Shown here: positions 1 to 11,249 of the stretch, in pieces | How the letters are laid out: every line of letters begins with the position of its first letter | How positions within the stretch are numbered: the first letter of the stretch is position 1 | Source of the DNA: Lampris incognitus | Lineage: Eukaryota > Chordata > Actinopteri > Lampriformes > Lampridae | Length of the DNA stretch: 64,000 nucleotides | NCBI RefSeq assembly: GCF_029633865.1 | Contig: NC_079219.1 | Coordinates: 11,715,420 to 11,779,419 of the forward strand | Direction of reading: 5' to 3' | Position numbers and translations under genes: made by a program | Notes under the pieces: generated by a model | Database searches by the model: none | What the model was told of the DNA's origin: nothing | What the model saw: the letters and a program-made list of their open reading frames with translations, nothing else

Positions 1-1269
1 CTGAGCTCTGACCTCTTGTTGACCGTTTGACCTCTCCTGTTAAGTGGAAACCTCATACCTTGTATCGAGGGGATCTCATGGAAATTGATGGAGTACTCTG
101 AATTTTGCACTAATGAAGGAGATTTGATTTCAATGAATGTGAGGTGGTCAGTCTGAAAATAAGACTGTTTCCTCCTTGCTTTAAGTGTGAACCTGATGGA
201 GGCGGCAGGGTCTTGGCTAGTTAATGGAGATGCTGGGCTGACAGTTATGGAAATATATGCTAAACAGAGTTACTGTATATGGATTGATGTTACCAGAGTA
301 TTTGAACCTAGAATTGAATTATGCTTCTATACTCAGAAATATGCTTCTTTGTATTCAACACAGAGTTTTGTCTGCTGATTGAGTTGTTTTACTATTATCT
401 ATTCTACCCTGTCAGTAATCAGAGATGAAAATAAATTTATTTATCCTACAATCAAATGGTATGTATGTACGTATGTGAGTAGTTTATGTATGTATGTATG
501 TATTTATGTAGTATTGAGTGTTGTGTATGTAAGTATTGTTTGTTTGTATGTATGTATGTACTATGGGCGTTACATATAATATGCATAATATAATACAATA
601 TCGTATGCATAATATGCATGTCAATTTCATGCACAACATACATTATTTAAAAAAATCCAGAAACACTTTGTTTGATTTCATCCACAAAATGGAGAGGCTG
701 CATTTCAATTTGTTCAGGAACTTGAGTTTGTGACCAAATATGGACAAACGTGAAACTGCTATTTTGGTTCTGTGGACAAAATAAAGTTTTCATTTAAACT
801 GAATTATGAATTTATGCAAATCCATTATCTTTAAATTATAGCAAGTTCATTCTGTTGCACAGAATCGGTTTTGTGAAACACATGATGAACATTTTGTGGG
901 ATGAACATTTTTGTGCATCATAAAATCCACAACGTTACAATAGTTACATAATTTTATTGAAACATACACTTAAATTCATAAGCTAATGAAAATATAACAT
1001 TATTTTATCCACAGAATTAAAGGGAATTTCACTGATGGTTTTGTGCCTGTGCAAGCAGTACTGATCGGCAATGTAGTTGACTGAAGCAATAAAGTCCTTG
1101 TTGTGTACTGTACTGATGGAGAAATTGGTGTTGTCCTGCTCACAGACATCCCCCCTCCACCTTTGTTTAACACAACAATACTTTAATTACAGGAGGCTGA
1201 CAGAGGGAAAAGACAGGTCTGTAGTGTGACCAGAGAGAGAATGGATTTTTTTTAAATCTGGGCACAAAG
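1..1269. other. Intergenic, nothing recognised except one microsatellite
   Basis: AT-rich sequence with only short chance open frames. A degenerate (TATG)n tract runs at about 459-560, and the open frames over it on both strands are low-complexity. I see no exon, RNA gene or recognisable transposon. Confidence 0.5.
459..560. repeat. (TATG)n microsatellite, imperfect
   Basis: Tetranucleotide TATG/GTAT repeats with interruptions such as TACG and TTTG. Confidence 0.85.
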
Positions 1270-1870
1270 TTCAATGAGGAGATTTTAAAGTGACCATATC
1301 ATACTTATTCCAGCTCTATATTTTTATTCTGGAGCTCCACTAGAGTAGTTTTGCATGATTCAGATTTTTTTAAAAAAATCATATTTAATCGTATATTGGC
1401 CCTTTATGCAATCCCTCAGTTCATCCTCTGTCTGAAACAAGCCATTTTAGCTTGTTTTAGCTGTCTCTTAAAGCCCCCCCCTACCTAAAAACCCACTGCT
1501 TTCTTCTGATTGGCCAACTTCCACAAGCCCGCCGAGGGGAAGCAGTCAGTGCTTTTAGCGCTGCCTCATCCTCAGGGGGAAGCAGAGCTCGATGTAACAC
1601 TAGTGCCGGAGGTTTCATAAGCAAACTATAAACCTACTAAGTAACATACTTTCTTGTTCTTGATTGGAAATGGCAACTTCTCAAGCCCATCTGTACATGT
1701 TTGAGGCCAAATACGATTCGGAATATGAGAGTGGACAACACAAACATCCGCAGCAACAAAGATTACAGCAGGACATGTGTACTAAATATTACGCTCATTT
1801 CCTGCGTTTTGTGTGACATAAGGGTGGATTTAGTCTTTCAATCACAAGTTGTAAATAAAAATGTTTCTAT
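1270..1870 (+). mobile_element. 5' part of a DNA-transposon-like repeat with a 48-codon ORF
   Basis: The stretch from about 1270 (TGACCATATCATACTTATTC) through an AT-rich section and a CCGAGGGGAAGC section resembles, from memory, a repeat common in teleost genomes that precedes a transposon-encoded protein. A short ORF at 1670-1816 starts MATSQAHLYMFEAKYDSEYE and stops at TGA. The LYMFE-(x)n-YDSE start looks like the N-terminus of a transposon accessory protein rather than a host gene. No terminal repeats were found, so class and limits are uncertain. The following L1-type sequence may have cut off its 3' part. Confidence 0.35.
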
Positions 1871-2282
1871 ATATGCCCCCCTAATTATGAATATACTTTT
1901 ATTGGTCGGGGGTAGTTCCTTAGCCATAGACCTAAATGGCTATCAGAATGGACAAAGGCCTGTTGGCAAATGAGGGCCCTCTCCCACCAATCTGGGGGAG
2001 AAGATTCCCCTCAAAGACCTCTCTCCACCTGGGCTTACTTAGGGTCACAATGAAGACCCCACATATGGCAGTTAATTCTTCAGTTATGATTTTGCTTTAT
2101 TTGTTTCTATTTCTTGTGTTTAACATGTTCAATCTTTGTGTTCTTACTATGTTCTTGCCCATCCAAGGGCTTTTTTTTCTTCCTTTTTTTTTTGCTGCCG
2201 TTCTCTGCAGCCTCTGGGGTGTTGCCTTTGATATATTAAGTTTACAATCAATATCTGGGTTGACATTTTTATTGGATGCTAA

Positions 2283-2945
2283 ATGAAAGCAGTTGAGGTT
2301 GTAACTTATAATGTTAATGGTTTACTCAATCCAATCAAAAGAAGCAAGATATTATCCAAATTGAAAAGAAATAAAGTCGAAGTCACTTTTTTGCAAGAAA
2401 AACACCTTACAGACATGGAGCATGCTAAACTAAAAAGAATGAGCTTTAAATACCAGTTTTCTTCATCATATTTGGCTGGATATAGGAGGGGAGTGGCGAT
2501 AATAATCTCAAAGAAAATTAGTTTTGAACTCATATCTGAAAAGAAAGATACAGGGGGGGGGATATGTTTTGATAAGAGGAGCGCTCCTAATTCTGAATGG
2601 AAAATTTTTAGACAATTATTTGAATTGATAATAAAAGAAACTCAGGGGGTCCTGATTTGCAGTGGGGATTTTAACATCAGATTAAACCCTAATCTGGATT
2701 CTTCAAATGCACACATAACTCAGCCCAAACTGATAAATAAGGAATTTAACTCTGCGATCCATGATATTGGGTTAGTAGATGTCTGAAGAGAGTTAAATCC
2801 AGTAAGGAGGGACTATACATATTTCTCCGACCCTCAACTCAGTATACTCCAGGATAGATTATTTTTTTACCTTTGGCAAAGACCGACATAGGGTTGGTGA
2901 CTGTGACATCGGTATCATGGATCTGTTGGACCATAGTCCTCTTTA
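2283..2945 (+). pseudogene. L1 ORF2 endonuclease domain, broken
   Basis: The apurinic-type endonuclease that would nick target DNA for target-primed reverse transcription. The open part (167 codons to 2786) begins with MKAVEVVTYNVNGLLNPIKR, carries FLQEKH (the conserved glutamate; many relatives have QET) and later GDFNIRLNP, the Asp-x-Asn pair of the active site. Between SEKKDTGGG and ICFDKRSAP the usual middle segment with the YAPN motif is missing, an internal deletion. After the stop at 2784-2786 the frame shifts, and LLDHSPLYLKL near 2926-2960 matches the family's SDHxP motif. It cannot be functional. Confidence 0.8.
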
Positions 2946-3420
2946 CTTAAAACTGAGTCTTGAATTGGATCAAAGAAATACTTTGTGGAGATTAAACACT
3001 CACATCCTGAACCATATGAAGGACCAAATAAAAGTGGATATTAAAGAGTACTTGGAACAGAATGATAATGGGGAGGTCTCCCCTCCGATACTTTGGGATG
3101 CATGTAAAGCTGTTCTACGAGGTAAAATAATTGGCTACAGTTCTCACTTAAAGGGGTCTTTGCAAGAAAAGTTAGATCACCTACAATCAGAACTGAAACA
3201 ATGAGAACGAGACCACGAAGACACAGCTGACCAAAATATTAGAGAACAACTAATGAAGAAAAAGAATGAAATACATGAGATCTACACAAAAGAAATACAA
3301 AAAAGGTTAATATTTACAAAACAGAAATATTATGAAGGGGAGGAAAAGCTAGCAAATTGTTAGCTTACAAACTGAAAAACACAACAGGCTGAGAATTCAA
3401 TTCATAGAATTAAAAGCCCT

Positions 3421-4564
3421 TTGACTAACCTTATACACTACAAATTAAGAGATATACAAAGTTGTTTTGAATCATTTTATCGGCTTTTATATTCCCAGCC
3501 ACAGTTTGACAGAGTAAAAATGAAGGTTTTCTTTAAGACAATTCATCTACCTAAACTAACCAGTGAGCGCAGTAATCAGATCGCAGCTGTAGTATCAGAG
3601 AAAGAAATTAGCACAGCTATAGCTCGTCTCAAATCAAAAGCTCCGCACCCAGATGGGTTGCCCTCGGAATGGTACAAAATAAGGAAGCTGTAACTGATCC
3701 CTGTCATGCAGTCCACCTTTAACTGGGTCCTTAAAGAGAGTAAGATACCCCCCCTCCTGGAAGGAAGCAGTAATTTCACTGATCCCAAAGGAAGGAAAGG
3801 ATAAACTGGATTGTGGCAACTTTAGACTAGTAAGCGTGTTAAACCAGGATTATAAAATCTTTGCACATATATTAGCAAAACGAATAGAGGGACTTTTACC
3901 ACAAATCATCGGCCTAGATCAGACAGGCTTTGTTCGTCAAAGACAAACTCAAGATAACATTAGACGGATCTTACATGTAATTAACCATAGAGTATAATTT
4001 AGAAGCATTGTTGATGGGTCTATGGATTGTGTGAATTGGTCATTTTTATATAGAGTTTTGGATACATTCGGGTTTCACAGTACATTTATTAAAACAATAC
4101 AAGCTCTTTATGATAAAACAAAGGCAAGAATTAAGATAAATGGAGCAATATCCAACCCCTTTGTTTTAGAACGAGGAACAAGATGAGGCTGCCCAATTAG
4201 TCCTCTCTTGATTGCGATTTTTACTGAGCCCCTAAACCAGTGGATTACTCAGAATAAAAATATTGAAGGGATAGCTATGAAGGGAGGAGAACAAAAGATG
4301 TCCTTATTTGCTGATGATGTATTAATATATCTATCCAACCCGGAAGATACACTGGTACAGTTGCTCTCACTTCTAAAACAATATGGTTCCTTCTCTGGAT
4401 ATAAACTGAATATTTTAAAAACACAAATTCTCAGTTTTAAGTATGGCCCCTCAAAAAACATGACAACAAAGTTTCAGCTGCAGTGGGAAGCAGAATCCAT
4501 GAGATATTTGGGAGTAACTATGCCAAAAGATTTAACAAAATTGTTAAATCTTCCTCCCTCTTAA
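3421..4564 (+). pseudogene. L1 ORF2 reverse transcriptase domain, broken
   Basis: The thumb-proximal segment ends in KSKAPHPDGLPSEWYK (3640-3690), the usual L1 entry motif to the RT domain. The fingers and palm then continue through several frames with stops (around 3690-4200). The final open segment (4208-4564) contains FADDVLIYLSNPEDT, the catalytic YADD-type box with F in place of Y, and the downstream GYKLNILKTQ motif. The number of stops implies an old insertion. Confidence 0.8.
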
Positions 4565-4629
4565 TCAAAAGATTAGGGAAGACATAAGGAGATGGGACCC
4601 AATACCTCTTCTTAAATTTAGTTCTCAAA

Positions 4630-6003
4630 TTGAATCGGTTAGAATTAATATTTTGCCAAGATTGCTGTATCTCTTCCAGTCTCTTCCAGTCCCTTCCAAT
4701 AGATCTACCTGACCAACAATTTCAGGAATGGGACAAACTTATTTCGAGGTACATTTGGCAAGGGCAAAGACCTAGAATTAGATATCAGAGTCTACAGTTA
4801 GCGAAAAACAAGGGAGGGCTCGCACTCCCATGTCTAAAAGATTATTATATTGCAGCTAAATTGAGACTTTTCACCTGTTGGTGAAATCCAAAATATTTTA
4901 CTAGGTGGAAGGAAATTGAGAAGGCTATAACAGAGGAGTATCCAATTCAAGCTGTAATTGGGGAAAACGTTTTGCCGAATAACTTAATTGATTAGGGAAA
5001 TCCACGGATTCATTTGCCACTTAAGCTGTGGAGCAATGTAATAGCCCAAAATCATTTAAAGGAGGCTCTCAAAGTTTTGAGATGGTGTGCATATGACTTA
5101 GATTTTGTACCTAATAAATTAGATGTGAGGTTTAAGGGGTGGGTGACTCAAGGCTTAACAGCACACTGTACTTTTTTGCATCAGGGGTCCATGAAGAGTT
5201 TCCAAATTTGAAGATGCAGCATGGCTTGAATAATAACGATTTTTTTAACAGATTTCTTCGGTTTGACATTATATTGGGCAATTAATTAAGATAAATAAAC
5301 AAATGTACTTGGATAATATTATACTAAAAATCTTCATTGAGGCTTGTGTTTTGAACTCAAACCAAAAAACATCTCAAAACTTTATAAGAGTGTACAACAA
5401 ACAAAGCGTAACTCGTTATATCTGAAACAAAAACGGGAAAAGGAAGGAAACCTTGGAATAACAGAAGAGGAATTGGAGAATTTATGTGAGCTGCAGCGGA
5501 AAACTTCAAGTTCAGCTTTATGGAGAGAGTTTTGTTGGAAAAACCTCAATAGGTTCTTTATTACTCCAGTTCAAGAGTCATTATACCAAATCTTCCAACT
5601 GCTGGAGACAGTGTGGTTTCTCTAAGACAAATCATTATGATATATTCTGGTCTGGCCCAATATTAATTCCTTTCTGGCAGGAGGTTCATAAGTTTTGCAA
5701 AAAGTAATGCAGGTGGGCATCCCATTTAAACTAGAGACCATGTATTTTGGCGCCCTGCCATCAGAAAATGTTACCGCTTATGATGGATATCTAGTTCGCA
5801 TTTTATGCGCAGCTGGAAGGAGAGCCATTACTAGAAAGTGTCTAAAACCAGAAATACCTACAGTTGATGGTTGGATTGATATTATTTATGATATTTTTAG
5901 GATGGAAAGAATTACTTTCTTTAGACTGCAACAGGGCACGTTTTTGAAAAGATGGGAAATTTGGATTGAATACGAAACACCTGTACGACCATCATTTGTT
6001 TAA
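4630..6003 (+). pseudogene. L1 ORF2 C-terminal region, broken
   Basis: Reads as consecutive fragments typical of the C-terminal part of L1 ORF2: the DLPDQQFQEWDKLISRYIWQ block (4690-4760), GGLALPCLKDYY (4815-4850) and a last open frame (5695-6003) ending just before the 3' UTR. Stops and frame changes occur at about 4884, 5211, 5625 and 5705. No zinc-knuckle is evident. Confidence 0.7.
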
Positions 6004-6519
6004 TGTGAATTTTTCTTTTCGCTTCCTTCTTTCTTTCCTAACCTTTATAAAGAGACTTGAGTACCAAGAAGGTACACCCCAGCATCCTGATTCTATTTAT
6101 TAAGTTCGGTTTTCTATTTTTTTATGTTTTATTTTCCATTTTTATACCTGTATTTTTATTTACTTTATTGGTCCTTATTTGCCTCTGTATTATCTAATTT
6201 AACTTAGTGTTATTACCTTACAACTGTGTTTTACAGAAGACTCGGGTAGATGAGGCTTTTAAGTCTTATGTAAATATTGTTTGTAAGGACCTTTGTTTAA
6301 CTCAATAAAAATTGACTTAAAAAGAAAATCGTGCTTGGGGATGGTGACATTTATCCTCGGCGGTTATGTAAATAATGCCACGACTTTGAGGATACAGTTG
6401 AAACAAAGGCACATAATCTGACTGCTCGATGCACGGCTGTATTGTTTTGAGCAAATCGCCGTTAGATGAATAACTTAGTTGTATAAGCCCATTGTCTGCA
6501 CTGAAACTGTATTCACGAG

Positions 6520-6970
6520 CTATTTGGTCCAAGACAAGCATTTCAGTGATATAGTGTTACTTACAGTTCGCGCTTCTAACTCCTCAAAACGGCCCATTAC
6601 AGATGCAACAGCTTCGTCTTTTAGCGCTGGCCTGGCCAAAAATCCAGTAATTACTGGCCTCATTTGAGGAAAGAGTCCTCTGTGAGGTGACGTGACAAAC
6701 AAACATGTTGGCATACGACTGCCGTCGGCCCGAAACAAAGAAACTGAAAGCCGAACAAATGGAAAATCCAGCATTGACCTGTGCCCGGTTCAGGAAGCAG
6801 TCCTGGGTAAAATGACATGGACATAAAAGGCTGGGGTTGTAATGCTGAGGAATAGCGGTAAAAGAAATGTCTTCGTTTCGTCTTCCTACGGAAGTTCATA
6901 CAAAGAGAATTTGTCTTTTGCGCCGAAGAAAATGGCGTCTTCTCGACAGCGCGATACGCGCTAACCAAAC
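6520..6970 (-). pseudogene. Possible THAP-like zinc-finger exon or remnant
   Basis: On the minus strand the segment CHFTQDCFLNRAQVNAGF (about 6760-6815), in a frame with no obvious start, resembles the second half of a THAP-type C2CH zinc finger (C-x-H-F-x4-F). An adjacent frame gives ADGSRMPTCLF, reminiscent of the terminal AVPTxF motif. The two lie in different frames, so either there is a frameshift or the resemblance is partial. An excellent splice donor (GTAAGT) lies at 6564-6559, just after an open frame ending EELEART. The upstream side (6970-7150) is CpG-rich. It could be a transposon-derived gene fragment, since P-element and Kolobok-type transposons carry THAP domains, or a real first exon. 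I could not find the rest. Confidence 0.3.
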
Positions 6971-7544
6971 TCCTTCCGGTGTCGCGCCAAAATCTGTGAC
7001 CTGCCCGCTCTGCCGGACTGAGGGCGGGCCAAACTAGCCGCTACGCGGGCATTATGAAAATGTGTTGCATAGTGACGTAATAAGTAACGGAAGAAAACGC
7101 TAGACTATAAACTAGGCGTTTCAGACACTGTTATCTGTCGGAGAGAATAACGCCCTTTGGCGTGGACTTTAGGCTTTGTAACTCTGCAGAGGTTTCACAT
7201 GCACCTCCCAGGTATATAACACAATAAAGAAAAGGGTAAACCCCCCCCCCAAAAAAAGCATGATATGTGCTCTAAAAGGGGGGATTTGTGACTGTATTTC
7301 TTATCATGACAATTTTCCTTATATACTGGAAATTCCTCACATTTTGTAGCTGAGGCCTGGCTGCTGTGAATAAAGCGTGGGCCCGTCTTTAGTAGATGGT
7401 CTGTTGCAGTGCAAAACAGCATTGTCAGTCGGTGATGAGTTTTCACCAACTCCTTTGAATTCATTAACATAATTTGTTTTCCCAGGCCCACAGTCAAGTC
7501 TTTTCTGTGATAGGAGCGACGGTGTCAAGTGAGGCTATAACTAC
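6971..7544. other. Intergenic, CpG-rich at first
   Basis: 6970-7050 is CpG-rich with GCGCCAAAA and GGGCGGG elements that could belong to a promoter firing leftward into the THAP-like exon. The rest shows nothing I recognise; open frames here are short and unsupported. Confidence 0.35.
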
Positions 7545-7701
7545 TGTAACATGCATGGAGAAGTAGACACGCTGGCCGCAGCCCGGCGGGTCTGATCCTT
7601 TAGTCGAGCGGTCAGCGATGTTTCCTGCGGTGCGGGCGATACGGGTTCGCTTCCCGGCCGCGGCGGTTCCTGTGGTTGCGTTGTCCCTCGAATTCGCTAC
7701 A
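7545..7701 (+). mobile_element. tRNA-like 157-bp interspersed element, copy 1
   Basis: Starts TGTAACATGCATGG and ends ATTCGCTACA. It contains an A-box-like segment (CCTTTAGTCGAGCGGTCAGC) and a B-box (GGGTTCGCTTCCC), the internal RNA polymerase III promoter of tRNA-derived elements. A second copy at 53050-53206 has exactly the same length with about 14 mismatches by eye and no gaps. There is no poly(A) or LINE-like tail; instead the ends form a short imperfect inverted pair (TGTAAC/GCTACA). Confidence 0.65.
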
Positions 7702-7721
7702 ATACGTTGTTTGAACCGTTC

Positions 7722-7800
7722 TGAATAAGATAAGATACTTTATTGTCATTGTGCACACACAACGAAATTTCGTTTGGTGACTCTCAGACCAGCAACACTA
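7722..7800 (-). mobile_element. LINE-type 3' tail fragment, antisense
   Basis: AAGATACTTTATTGTCATTG followed by CACACACAACGAAATTTCGT is a pattern I associate with 5'-truncated LINE 3' ends in teleosts, read on the minus strand. It is too short to classify. Confidence 0.35.
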
Positions 7801-7801
7801 G

Positions 7802-8280
7802 ACAAGGTAATACTATTTCGTAATAATAATAATAATGATAATAATTGTTTCTCAGTGGTGCATTCACTGCATGGTGTCTAGAAAGATGGAAAAGTGGTCT
7901 TAGAAAGCGACGGGGAAATCATTACATTTGGTGTGTGTTCACCTTTGTGCGTTGATTGGTTGACATATTGGATGAGATTAAACACGTTTAAGTAGGTTTT
8001 AAAAAAAATCACTGGCCATAGATAAATTGCTTTTATTTACACATCAATTAAAACCGATAAAGTATTTTGTCATTTAAGGTAACGTCAATGGATAAACTAT
8101 CAGAGAGTTGAGGTAAAAATTTGTTGTGGAAGAAAATAAACATTTTAGTGAAAACAGGCTTTTATTCCTGGAGATAAGCTCATGAAAGAGGAGACGTCAC
8201 TGAGGTCAATTTCAAGGCAATCGAACATACACATTACGCCCTCCAACTCCTTGACTGTCAGGCTGTAAGGAGTTAAAAAT
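7802..8280. other. Intergenic, nothing recognised
   Basis: A short TAA-rich tract occurs near 7820-7845. Nothing else was identified. Confidence 0.4.
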
Positions 8281-8662
8281 GTGGTACAATTTTACAATAA
8301 GACTACCCTTTTAAGGGTTTATGAATGGTTTATAATTTGTTTATTAATTAGGTTGTGAACACTTTATAAATCATTATAAAACATAATATAAAAAGGGCAA
8401 CATTGACCTATTGCTTGCCAAATAGTGAGCCCACATTTATCTGTACTGTTAAGCTTCAGATCTCATTGGTTACTTAGCTAGCAACTAGCAAGATCTGAGA
8501 TTTAACTGAACAGATAGATAACAAGTGTAGCAGTAACTTGATCTTGCCAAATAGTGAGCCTGCATTGATGTATGAAAACTGTGTTATAACTTGTTCATAG
8601 TTGTTTATCAATTATTTCTAAAGTGTTTACAATGTAATTATTAACTACTGTAAAGTGGTACC
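8281..8662. mobile_element. MITE-like element with imperfect terminal inverted repeats
   Basis: The left end reads GTGGTACAATTTTACAATAA and is followed by a CTACCCTTTTAAGGG block. The right end, read on the minus strand, starts GGTACCACTTTACAGTAGTT. The ends therefore match imperfectly over about 20 bp, and the interior is AT-rich with many TTTATAAA-like words. The same plan is familiar from non-autonomous DNA transposons of fish. Inside, two direct copies of CTTGCCAAATAGTGAGCC lie about 130 bp apart and flank an inverted pair (TATCTGTACTGTTAA... and its rough complement). Confidence 0.5.
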
Positions 8663-9702
8663 AAAAAAGGTGGCTAGGTGTGTTTTCAAAAGACAGCCGT
8701 GTTTCTGTTAGAGACGCGAAGTTCTGTTTGTGGTTCAAAATCATTGACGAAGTTTTTGTCTGACAGTTTTTGTTTGATATGGCGTTTAGCAGACTTCACC
8801 GACTCAGGGACACTTTACTAAAAACATCCTTTTTTTCTTCTTTTTTTCTTTTTGACATATTTAGATTTAGATTACTGTATGCCTTCAGATTACTTTACTA
8901 ATTCTGCTGAATGCTTTTGATGTATATGTTTTTAAACACCCTGTTTCATTCCTAGTGTAGCAGTGAGCAGTAAATTTAGTCAAATTCCTTGCAATGTGAA
9001 GACTTACTGGACGAATAAAAGGCATTGTGACTACTATGATGACTGAGATTATGATCTTCACCCTGTTCTCCCGTTTTTTATTGATCTCTAGTAAAACACA
9101 GGAAACCTCAACAGAGCTACTCTGGAGATAAGAATAGAACCGACCCAGAGAGCAACAGGATTAAATGACAGAAACCTCACATCAAAGACAGAAAGCCTGC
9201 TAGCAGCTTTACCCCCTTTATCTAACCGACATATTCCTCCATGCTGCTGCACCACTTCAAGTGTAATCTGCCACAATCAGTTAAATTCAGTTTTTCTACC
9301 ACCTGCCTTTCCTGCTGCTTACACTGTGTTCACTAACAGCAGCATCAGACACCTTCCATTGAAGTTTATGGTTGTGCAATCTTGGGCAAAGAAATGTTCA
9401 TCACTAGCTACCATCATAACTTGTCACATGCTGCAGATAGGATCGTTTTCTTCTTGTTGCTGCCATTTATATACTGCAATGTATTCATTATTTATTTAAT
9501 CAGTCTGTCCAATTCATTAATCAAATTTTCCTTCACTTCTCGAGTGTGTATCCTCATGTTATCATTCATTTGTTCATTTGTAGACCGTTTAGCTGTTTTA
9601 TTTCTTTTATTTCATAATCATCAACGTTTGTTAGTTGATTAATTACTTCATCAATAAAATTATTATGAATGTGCATTTGTGTGTGTTTGGACAAGAGGAC
9701 AC
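8663..9702. other. Intergenic, nothing recognised
   Basis: No gene or repeat was recognised. The 86-codon open frame at 9382-9642 is hydrophobic and AT-rich, without family features or splice context. Confidence 0.45.
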
Positions 9703-9754
9703 AAATTTAACACAGTCTGACTACTACTTTGAGTAGTCAGACTGTGTTAAATTT
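9703..9754. repeat. Perfect 23-bp inverted repeat (hairpin) with 6-nt loop
   Basis: Left arm 9703-9725 and right arm 9732-9754 are exact reverse complements, separated by ACTTTG. The pairing does not extend beyond the arms. It lies about 30 bp before the LINE. Confidence 0.9.
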
Positions 9755-9784
9755 CACAGGGATTGCCTGTGTGTGCATGTGTGT

Positions 9785-11220
9785 ATATGGCTCACTCCAG
9801 AGCCAGGGTGGATGTCCAGAGGCAGGTGAGGGAGCTTAAGAACTCTTGGTGGACAGAAAAGGTTGTGGAAATCCAGCGACTGGCAGTCTCGGGTGACACC
9901 AGAGGCTTTTTCAGCCCTTCTAAGGCCATCTATGGTCCAAGCAACTGCGGCGTAAACCCCCTACGCTCAAAGGATGGGCAGGGGCTGCTGAAGGACAATG
10001 AGTCCATTAACATCCAATGGAAGCAGCACTTCCAGGAACTCCTTAAACACAGCAGCACAGCTGAACCAGACATTGCTAGCCACATTCTCCTGAGTCCCAT
10101 CAGAGAAAACATTGGGAAACCTCCCACCATGACAGAGGTTCAAGATGCAAACAGGAGCCTTAACAACAACAAGGCCTCCGGTCCAGATGGAATCCCAGCT
10201 GAGATCTTAAAGGAAGGTTGACCAGAGCTTCTGTACCACATCCATGCCCTCCTCCTCAAGGTCTGGGAAAAAGAAGAACTTCCCTCAGAGCTCAGGGATG
10301 CTCTTATAGTGGCCATATTCAAGAAAGGGGACAAGGTGGAATGTGAAAACTACAGGGGCATCTCACGCCTGTCAACAATAGGCAAAGTCCTCACTCACGT
10401 CCTCTCAAACCCGCTGCTACCACTGGCTGAGGAAGTCTACTCAGAATCTCAGTGTGGCTTCTGCCCATCCAGAGGTACAGCAGACATGATATTTACAGCA
10501 CGCCAACGCCAGGAAAAATGCTGTGAACAAAGGCAGCCTTTTAACATGGCTTTCATAGACCTGACAAAGGTCTTTGATTCAGTAGACTGCCAGGCTCTGT
10601 GGCGCATACTACCAAGATATGGCTGCCCTGATAAATACATCAGAATATTGAGGCTTCTGCATGTGGGCATGTCAGATACAGTGTTCAGCAATAGCAGCTC
10701 TGAGTCAGAGCCCTTCACTGTAGAAACAGGGGTCAAACAGGTATGCGCCATTGCACCCACCCTGTTTGCCACCTTTATTGCTGCCATACTCGACTTCATT
10801 GGTGAAGAGCTGCTACAGGGGATCCCAATCCTATACAGAACTGACAGCAATCTCTTCAACCTTAATAAGTCCAAGGCCAAGAACAAAGTCTGCACCATCA
10901 TGGAGCTTCAGTATGCAGACGACAATGCCATCACAGCACACTCTGCAGAAGACCTCCAGGACATTCTGAATGCCTTTGCCAAGGCATACAGAGCCCTGGG
11001 TCTAGCATTAAACATTAAGAAGACCCAGGTCCTATATCAACCTCCACCCAACCAGCCATCTACCCAGCCCACCATAAAATTGGACAACAAAATTCTTGAA
11101 AACGTTGATCACTTCCCCTATTTCAGCAGCCTTCTCCCCTCAAAAGCTGACATCGACTCTGAGGTCAACCGTTGCCTGAGTTGTGCCAGTGACACTTACG
11201 CAAGACTCAGGAAAGACTGA
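9785..11220 (+). pseudogene. LINE reverse transcriptase, interrupted by one stop
   Basis: Two open segments in one frame (to 10218 and from 10222), separated by a TGA at 10219-10221. The linker ends NNNKASGPDGIPAEILKEG, the usual motif before the RT fingers. The palm contains ENYRGISRLSTIGK, QCGFCPSRGTAD, FIDLTKVFDSVD (first catalytic Asp), GVKQVCAIAPTLF and LQYADDNAIT at about 10909 (YADD catalytic box). LGLALNIKKTQVL follows as the thumb-side motif. The conserved GVKQG glycine is V here, and the reading ends at TGA 11218-11220. Close to intact at the active site, but not translatable as one protein. Confidence 0.85.
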
Positions 11221-11249
11221 GACCTAAAGGCCCAAACAAAATTCCTGGT

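Larger units (their letters stand above)
1940..6325 (+). mobile_element. L1-type LINE, degraded, with 3' end
   Basis: A non-LTR retrotransposon of the L1 clade, the kind found in teleosts (Swimmer-like). In order: a leader of about 340 bp, an APE-type endonuclease (2283-2945), a linker, a reverse transcriptase (about 3560-4560), a C-terminal region (4630-6003), and a 3' UTR ending in an AATAAA-containing A-rich tail near 6325. The reading frame is broken by many stops and frameshifts, so this copy is dead. No ORF1 was recognised. The 5' limit is approximate because the leader resembles nothing I can name. Identification rests on the endonuclease start (TYNVNGL), the catalytic-loop FLQE, GDFN and the RT box FADDVLIY. 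Confidence 0.85.
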
